Shown: piece after piece, positions 58,657 to 64,000 of the stretch
Position numbering within the stretch: the stretch's first letter is position 1
Layout of the letters: every line of letters starts with the position of its first letter
DNA from: Orychophragmus violaceus
Taxonomy: Eukaryota; Streptophyta; Magnoliopsida; Brassicales; Brassicaceae
Assembly: GCA_030180135.1 (NCBI GenBank)
Contig: CM058237.1
Coordinates: 38,337,126 to 38,401,125 of the forward strand
Direction: 5' to 3'
DNA length: 64,000 nucleotides
Translations under genes and position numbers: made by a program
Notes under the pieces: model-generated
The model's input: only the letters and a program-made list of their open reading frames with translations
The model's database searches: none
What the model was told of the DNA's origin: nothing

Positions 58657-60006
58657 ATGCTGAGATCTGAGACGTTCAATGGGTTCCGCACCATGGAACC
58701 TGTTATTTTGATTCGCGGTGAAAACGGCGTTCTACGAGACCAAGAGGGTCACATATGCAACGCAAAAGGTCAGAAAAATAGATGGGGAAGGAAATCCCAT
58801 CTTACCAAATTACCATGTATTGGTTGGGCAAGTAGCTGAGATGCAGAGTAAGATAGATGACATCCACGACATCTTACTTAGGGAGAGACAGTTCCGAGCA
58901 GAGGCAAAAACTGATAAATTTGCAGAGGTACATTATATGGCTGGAGCCGACTCTTATGGACATACATTGGGACATCAGCACAGACAAGGTTCTAGGCATG
59001 CTCAAGGATCAAGAGACCATAACTACACTTCCTATCTAGCACCTCCTACACAAAGGAGCAGACTAGAGATGATGATAGAACAATCAATTGAAAAGCAACA
59101 GCAGAACACAGCTTCTTTCAGCTCGAAGCTAGAGAACCTGTACACTAATCTGAATGAGAAATTTGAATCCTTGAGCACTCGCATGAAGCAGATGGACACA
59201 CAGATGGATCAAGTTTCAAGTTCTACCTCAAGGAAGGATTCTCAAGAAGCTCATGCCAGCAACATTCCCATTCAGGATGACATACAGATGGATCATGGAT
59301 CATGTCTAGCAGTTAAGGCTGTGGAATTTGTGGAAGACAGAGGGGGATTTGATGTTGAATTGCCTGAGTTTGAAAGCTTCAATGCACCCGACTCAACAGA
59401 GATTGACATGGATCTCTTGACTTGGATAGTTCAGATTGAAGTGGGACCAAGCCAAGAAGAGAAATTTGAGTCTGAGATGGCTGGAATGGATCAAGAAGCG
59501 GATAAACCCGAGACCATAGTTGAAACACGAGCTGAGACGACTGCATCGATCGATGCTCCACACGCACCGATCGTTGCACCCCGAAAGGAACCAGTTTCAC
59601 TCATATCTCAAGGACCTGCTAAAGAAAGAACCTATAAACCTCCATTACCATTCCCGAAAGCTCCCGTTACGTCTAAAGATATGGTTCGGTGCACAGTAGT
59701 AGTTGACAAGAAGATGGTGGTTCCACAAGAGCCTATTCTAGCATCTTCAAGGCCTAAAACTACTCATAAACAAAAAGCTCCGAACATCAAAACTTTGCAA
59801 AAGGTAAAGCATAAATCCTCTAAGTTAAACCTCCTGACTCCACTATTTTGAATGCAGGAAAGAGCGTTAAAACACCCAAGTGTCAATCTCACCCTACATT
59901 CATCCCGACGTTCCTTGGACGACATCATGCTGCTACTGCTTACACACCACCATGGATGATAAGGCATTCACAGAGACACTCAAAGTCTCTGTTGAAACCT
60001 CCATGA
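58657..60006 (+). pseudogene. Gag-PR frame with gag core and protease deleted, copy 5
   Basis: ATG at 58657 encodes the Gag leader (ILIRGENGVLRDQEGHICNA), with a one-base shift near 58775 into a frame open to 59851. Compared with copies 3 and 4, the capsid-like gag core is missing: the leader jumps to VAEMQSKIDDIHDILL. The linker (SLSTRMKQMDTQMDQ) is kept with one doublet. The protease active site is missing: KPPLPFPKAP jumps to DKKMVVPQEP. The tail resumes after a stop at 59849-59851 and ends AYTPPWMIRHSQRHSKSLLK. The internal deletions leave long open frame, so either they are in frame by chance or the remaining protein stayed under selection for a time. Confidence 0.85.
59543..59577. repeat. 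Palindromic doublet in Gag linker, copy 5
   Basis: GCATCGATCGATGC and GCACCGATCGTTGC, 21 bp apart, in the open frame (reads SIDAP..APIVAP). Confidence 0.92.
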
Positions 60007-60054
60007 GTCTGACCTCTTTCCAAAAGTCAAGCTAATGACTTAAAACAAGCGCTG

Positions 60055-60072
60055 AGTGGGAGGCAACCCACT
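60055..60072 (+). other. Conserved hairpin after Gag-PR stop, copy 5
   Basis: AGTGGG (60055-60060) and CCCACT (60067-60072) flank AGGCAA, a perfect 6-bp stem. It is the best preserved of four copies. Confidence 0.55.
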
Positions 60073-60179
60073 GTTAGGTTTAATTATTTTTCTTTCTCAT
60101 TTTTGGTGTTTTTCTTAGGATTTCGCGTTTTTAGTTGTTTTTGTTAGTTATTAGATACAGAACACAAGTCTGGAGATGT

Positions 60180-60312
60180 GTGACGATCGTTGCTCACATG
60201 TGCAACGGTCGTTGCAATTGGTTTAAATCGAAAATTAAGGTACGTTGAGCTAAACCGGAATCAATCTGGTTCAACCAGCATCGATCGTTGCCCCTAAAGC
60301 AACGATCGTTGC
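60180..60312. repeat. Two palindromic doublets before ORF-1, copy 5
   Basis: 60180-60193 with 60202-60215 (22 bp) and 60278-60291 with 60299-60312 (21 bp). GCAACGATCGTTGC is a perfect palindrome. Confidence 0.93.
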
Positions 60313-60499
60313 ACCCACGACCAGGTAAGTCACCTTAAACCCTATTTTCTCTTCTTCTTCCCCATTTCTGTTGGTCGACACACCGAGAACCTCCACCCAA
60401 AAATCTACATTTCTTCGTCAAATTTCTTGTTTCCAAGTGCTATTTACTTTTTTTTACGATCCCAATCCATTTTCCCAACCCATATCTCAAGAAATCAAG

Positions 60500-60864
60500 G
60501 TAATGTTCTTCAATTTTCGAATTTTCGGATTGGATTTTTAGGGTTTTAGGGTTGTTGATTTTTGGACCAAAAATTGATGATGCATGAGTAATTAGAACGA
60601 TTTAGGGTGATGGATGATGATTATGAACTGATTTGAGACAATGTGGTTTGGATTTGACTGATTTTTGATGATTTGTTGCGGCAAAATCGCCTTGCAACGG
60701 TCGTTGCTCTAGAGCAACGGTCGTTGCATTGCGATTTTGGGAAATGTTCGATAACGCGAAATCGCCTTGCAATGATCGATGCCTTAGATGCAACGGTCGA
60801 TGCTTCGCGATTTCACAGTGAAATTTTGCCGAGACTTATAAATGTTTGAACTTTGTTTTTGCAG
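60500..60864 (+). other. Predicted leader intron of ORF-1, copy 5
   Basis: The donor AAG|GTAATG is at 60499/60500; the acceptor TTTGTTTTTGCAG ends at 60864, immediately before ATGGCG. The start of the intron (TTCGGATTGGATTTTTAGGG) aligns with copy 2. A second donor-like CAG|GTAAGT is at 60325. Two doublets lie inside. Confidence 0.65.
60694..60803. repeat. Two palindromic doublets inside ORF-1 leader intron, copy 5
   Basis: 60694-60707 with 60714-60727 (20 bp; both sites GCAACGGTCGTTGC) and 60769-60782 with 60790-60803 (21 bp). Confidence 0.93.
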
Positions 60865-62391
60865 ATGGCGTCTCAAAGGCAACCCCGCAAGAAGAGAGCC
60901 ACAGCTTCCACAGCAACAAGACACTACACCCCACCGCCTCAATGGTTTAACAGGGAATCAGAGTCACCCGCACCATACAACAGATATGGGCCACCAATTG
61001 CTTTACCTTGGCCCAGAGAGGACGCCACACCATTTCAGACGACCAGACAGTGGCCGGAGGACCTCATACGTTTCTTAAGGTCCGCTGAGTTCACAGAGCG
61101 GCCATTGCTCTCTTCATGGGACGAGTATGACTCGCTTCTCTACAGTGGTTGGTGTGGGATGATCATCAAGCCGACCAAGTTCGCGGACTACTCCACCTGC
61201 AGGATTCTGGGGATCGATGAGCAGGTGCTAGCTGTGTGCAGAGGCATTGGTCTAGGGACAATGCCGATGCGAAACTATGACCTCTATCCTGAGCTGGTCA
61301 GGCAGCTATTGGCCACTTGCAGAGTGGTTTACTCGGATCCCGACCACAGGAGCGCTACAGTGGGTGCTTTCACCTTCATGAGTTGGGGAGTCAGGTATCG
61401 GATTCCTCTACTTGATCTCTGCAGGATCTACGGGTTCAGTACTGAGCCGAGGCGCATAGCCATGCCACTCGGGTGGGATCCGGTGGAGGCTCGCACATTC
61501 TGGGAGAGTATTGGCAGCGGTCGATACAACTCCAAGACCACACCAGTAGTGAAGATGAGACATCCGGTGCTGCGATATGTCTCGCGTATCTTGTGCTGGA
61601 GCTTGCTTTGCAAGTTTGAGGCCAACAAGATGCGCAAACTTGAGATGGAATTGCTGTTTATGGGGCTGAGAGATCAGTTTAGAGGTTCCGGCGTGAGAGA
61701 TCCTACTTCGGGTCTCAACTTGGGAGCTATTTTCGCGCAGCATTTAGTTGATCTGCAGCTGAAGCCGTTTGATGGAGCTGGTACAGAGACGGTAGGGAGT
61801 TTACTTACTCCCATTTTTGAGTATTGTGGGATTCCTCTTCATGGCACAGAGCGTGATACGGCTCGAGAGTTCCTGGATCTCAGCCATTTGCAGAGCGCTA
61901 CCTGGCTCAAGGAGGGGCGCATTTGGGTTTACACTGATCCGACCACTGGGAGGACTGGTATCGAGCTTCCCGCTGCCAGATGGACACAGATTGACACATT
62001 AGAGGCACTGAGATTTCAGCCTCCTGAGTCTGCACAGCGTGGGATTCCGACCATGGCTCATCCGCTGGGAGAGCCTTCCTCACGAGCTTCGACTTCTTCT
62101 GCCCCTGCTCCTGCGCCCGCGCCAGCCCCAGTCGACATTGTGGGTCCCTTTCCTGAGCCTGTGATGGCTTACGGTGCATATTCTGAGGCAGAATGGAGAG
62201 AGAGATCTGATGGTATGTTTCGAGTTCTTTGGAACTTCGTGCGTACTTGCAGCTGCAGAAGGCCACCACAGATCCATCAGCCCGTACCTGACCGACGTCG
62301 TCGACAGCGATCTCCGACTGATACTGATCCCGCACCCGAGGCAGCCGATGACGATGTACTGTATGGTGGAATAGACGATGAGAGCGAGTGA
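60865..62391 (+). CDS. Athila ORF-1 protein, intact, 508 aa
   Basis: One uninterrupted frame runs from ATG directly after the predicted splice acceptor to TGA at 62389-62391. The N-terminus is basic (QRQPRKKRATAST). Conserved blocks in order: LSSWDEYDSLLYSGWCG (about residue 80), KFADYSTCRILGIDEQV, YDLYPELVRQLLATCRVVYS, GVRYRIPLLDLCRIYGFS, RHPVLRYVSRILCWSLLCKF, RDPTSGLNLGAIFAQHLVDL, ETVGSLLTPIFEYCGIPLHG and FLDLSHLQSATWLKEGRIWV. Then comes an Ala/Pro repeat (PAPAPAPAPVD), a basic patch (PDRRRRQRSP) and an acidic end (DDVLYGGIDDESE). Related to copies 1-3. It is of the ATHILA ORF-1 type; the biochemical function is unknown. No signal peptide or clear membrane segment is seen, and basic plus acidic tails would suit a nucleic-acid or chromatin-associated protein (inference). 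Confidence 0.9.
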   Translation: MASQRQPRKKRATASTATRHYTPPPQWFNRESESPAPYNRYGPPIALPWPREDATPFQTTRQWPEDLIRFLRSAEFTERPLLSSWDEYDSLLYSGWCGMIIKPTKFADYSTCRILGIDEQVLAVCRGIGLGTMPMRNYDLYPELVRQLLATCRVVYSDPDHRSATVGAFTFMSWGVRYRIPLLDLCRIYGFSTEPRRIAMPLGWDPVEARTFWESIGSGRYNSKTTPVVKMRHPVLRYVSRILCWSLLCKFEANKMRKLEMELLFMGLRDQFRGSGVRDPTSGLNLGAIFAQHLVDLQLKPFDGAGTETVGSLLTPIFEYCGIPLHGTERDTAREFLDLSHLQSATWLKEGRIWVYTDPTTGRTGIELPAARWTQIDTLEALRFQPPESAQRGIPTMAHPLGEPSSRASTSSAPAPAPAPAPVDIVGPFPEPVMAYGAYSEAEWRERSDGMFRVLWNFVRTCSCRRPPQIHQPVPDRRRRQRSPTDTDPAPEAADDDVLYGGIDDESE

Positions 62392-62620
62392 GAGTAGTCT
62401 CCATACTTTCGGTTCTGTATTCTGACTTTTTCTTTTCTTTTGCACTTTTCTTCTTTTGATTTTTTAGGATTCTACTTTGTTTGGATGATGTGTACTTTAT
62501 TCGATACATCTTTTGGTTCGGTTTTACTCCGTTTCTAGTGTTTTCAGCCTGCAGGGATCAAAATTGACAAAAACAGACGGACTAACCTGCTAACTTGCTG
62601 ACTGTTCGTGAAAGCGCAGT

Positions 62621-62708
62621 GCGTCGATCGACACACCATTGTGTCGATCGTCACAATACGAAAGAATCGCACAGCAACGGTCGGTGCACTTAGTGCAACG
62701 ATCGATGC
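62621..62708. repeat. Two palindromic doublets after ORF-1, copy 5
   Basis: 62621-62634 with 62641-62654 (20 bp) and 62674-62687 with 62695-62708 (21 bp). Confidence 0.92.
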
Positions 62709-62948
62709 TTGTGCGACAGAGGTAAAACCCGACAGAACTAAAACATCCATTAACAATTTTTCTTTCTTTTTACCGATCCTTCGCTGGACACTACTGGGGA
62801 CAGTGTGTCTTAAGTGTGGGGGAGGTGTTACTGACTTTTGTTTTCTGTTTTCTTAAACAATTTTGACTCAATAATATCAAAATAATACTTAAAATTGCCT
62901 AAATTAAAAATTGGAGTATCGATTGTATAAATTGATATACTTAAAAAT
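62709..62948 (+). other. Shortened 3' noncoding block, copy 5
   Basis: It contains GGGGACAGTG and one AAGTGTGGGGGAGG tract near 62815, as at the start of the 3' block in other copies. The remaining 800 bp or so and the LTR-proximal polypurine tract are missing, replaced by AT-rich sequence with TTGATATAC and TTGATATATC repeats. Confidence 0.7.
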
Positions 62949-64000
62949 TGATATATCATGGTTTTTACCCATTTTAGACCATGATATAGATGTGTTTTTA
63001 GTGTCTTTTGTCTTTGTTTAGAGTCTTTCGGGACTTTTGGGACGTTTTGGCCGAGTGCTTAAGTCACTGTCCGATTTATTGATCATGCATCGACCGACAC
63101 ACCTTGTGCATCGGTCGACACACTAGCGAGATGGGCCGTACGCGTCGGTTTAATGAAATTATGATGATTTGCAAAGAAGCCCAAGATAGTTCCAGTATTT
63201 ACACAGAAGCCCCATCCGAGATTATGCCTATATAATAGAGTTTTTAGTGTTTTAATTAGAGACGCTTTACATTACGCTTTCATAATTAAAGGCAGAGGAT
63301 TTTTAGAGCTTTTGGGGCTGATCTGAACCTATTACTTCATCTGTATTTGGAGAAGATTTCGAACCCCTTTTACTATTATTCTTTTATGCAATTTATTCAT
63401 TCTATGATTATGTTTTCATTATCTATGTCTGAGTAGATTCCTAGTTAGGTTTAGGGTTTCTCACATAGGATTTCATGACTTGCTAGACTTGTTCAAATTC
63501 AGTTAAGGATTCAAACTATATCTGTTCTTCAATTTAATTGTGCTTAAAGCTAGTTCTAACCTGATCAATTAGAATCTAGTTCTTAGGTTGCTAAATACGT
63601 CACGGAAGTGGGGTTTAGGAATCTGAACTAATTAAATTGGGCAATTAAACTTTGCGCAAACGGAAGTTTGGTTTAGGATAATTGTGAACATATCAAACTT
63701 GAGATTAATGCTAGTTTAATCTGTTAGTTCTCGCAAACGAAAGTTTGGTTTGCTGCACTTAGACTTAGAGAATTATCGCAAAGGAATTTGGTTAATTCTA
63801 TATCTGTGTTTTGAGTTCTAGAACTGTGCTTAATTAGATCATTGCTGAATGAACTGTCTGCTTGTCTGATTTCCTGAGAATACCCTAGGCTTGACGCTTT
63901 TAATTACTTGCTTCCACAACCGTTAATCTCTGCTACTGATTTACTTTCTCGCACCGCTTTCAATTCAATCACATTGCTTATTTCTAGTATTAGTCTCTAC
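62949..64000 (+). repeat. Athila-type LTR, runs off window
   Basis: It begins TGATATATCATGGTTTTTACC and resembles the LTR at 3688 more than the 5' LTR of copy 5. It may be the recombined 3' LTR of copy 5 or the left LTR of another insertion. The doublet 63087-63100 with 63108-63121 (21 bp) is at offset 138. Confidence 0.8.
63087..63121. repeat. Palindromic doublet in last LTR
   Basis: GCATCGACCGACAC and GCATCGGTCGACAC, 21 bp centre to centre. Confidence 0.92.

Larger units (their letters stand above)
57290..62948 (+). mobile_element. Athila-type element copy 5 with intact ORF-1
   Basis: It has a 5' LTR, perfect PBS, a Gag-PR frame reduced by large deletions, spacer, leader intron and intact ORF-1. 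The 3' block is short and ends after the first polypurine-like tract (62815). The sequence then runs through AT-rich DNA into an LTR at 62949 of a different subfamily, without the usual adjoining polypurine tract. So the true 3' end of this copy is uncertain. pol is absent. Confidence 0.85.

Noticed and set aside
60865..62391. ORF-1 as a viral-type envelope glycoprotein
   Set aside because: No signal peptide, transmembrane span or furin-like context is evident; tails are basic and acidic, so only position supports the env-like label.

Overview
This window is plant heterochromatin, most likely pericentromeric DNA of a Brassicaceae species. The call rests on Athila-type Ty3/gypsy elements with a tRNA-Asp-type primer binding site (PBS), ORF-1 proteins of the Athila kind, a CACTA transposon, a Ty1/copia element and very large LTRs, all nested inside one another. 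I see no convincing intact host gene. The longest clean coding region is a 508-codon retrotransposon ORF-1 at 60865-62391.

Layout: 1-1592 is the PBS end of a minus-strand copia-like element inserted in an Athila ORF-1. 1593-10766 holds two Athila-type copies fused through a truncated LTR. 10767-32895 is a minus-strand element with LTRs of about 3.6 kb and only about 2.7 kb of internal sequence. It is interrupted by a complete Athila-type copy (14380-22927, target-site duplication GGCTC) and, inside its right LTR, by a CACTA element (24817-30230, duplication CTC) that carries captured gene pieces. 32896-39235 is two head-on remnants of Tat-like gypsy elements. 39592-51962 is a decayed copia element with a second complete Athila-type copy inside (42677-49437, duplication CATGG). 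51963-54503 is an unidentified minus-strand locus cut by a solo Athila LTR (52607-53788, duplication AGATG). 54504-57289 is another large LTR, broken by a third Athila-type insertion that runs to the window end.

The Athila-type copies share a reduced plan: LTR, PBS, gag, linker, aspartic protease, short conserved tail, ORF-1 (absent in one copy), a noncoding 3' block of about 0.9 kb, then LTR. Reverse transcriptase, RNase H and integrase are missing from every copy, so they look like a non-autonomous family that depends on enzymes supplied in trans. ORF-1 has a leader intron in two copies and lacks it exactly in a third.

The most striking signal is a dispersed palindromic doublet. Two 14-bp palindromes of consensus GYRWCGRYCGWYRC lie 20-23 bp apart centre to centre (two helical turns). 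I count about 41 doublets plus a few broken ones. They occur at fixed positions: LTR offset about 185-206 (138 in the last LTR), just after the PBS, in the gag-protease linker, between protease and ORF-1, in the ORF-1 leader intron, and just after ORF-1. The copia-like element at the left end carries them too, while the other transposons here do not. I found no description of this that I can recall; the function is unknown.
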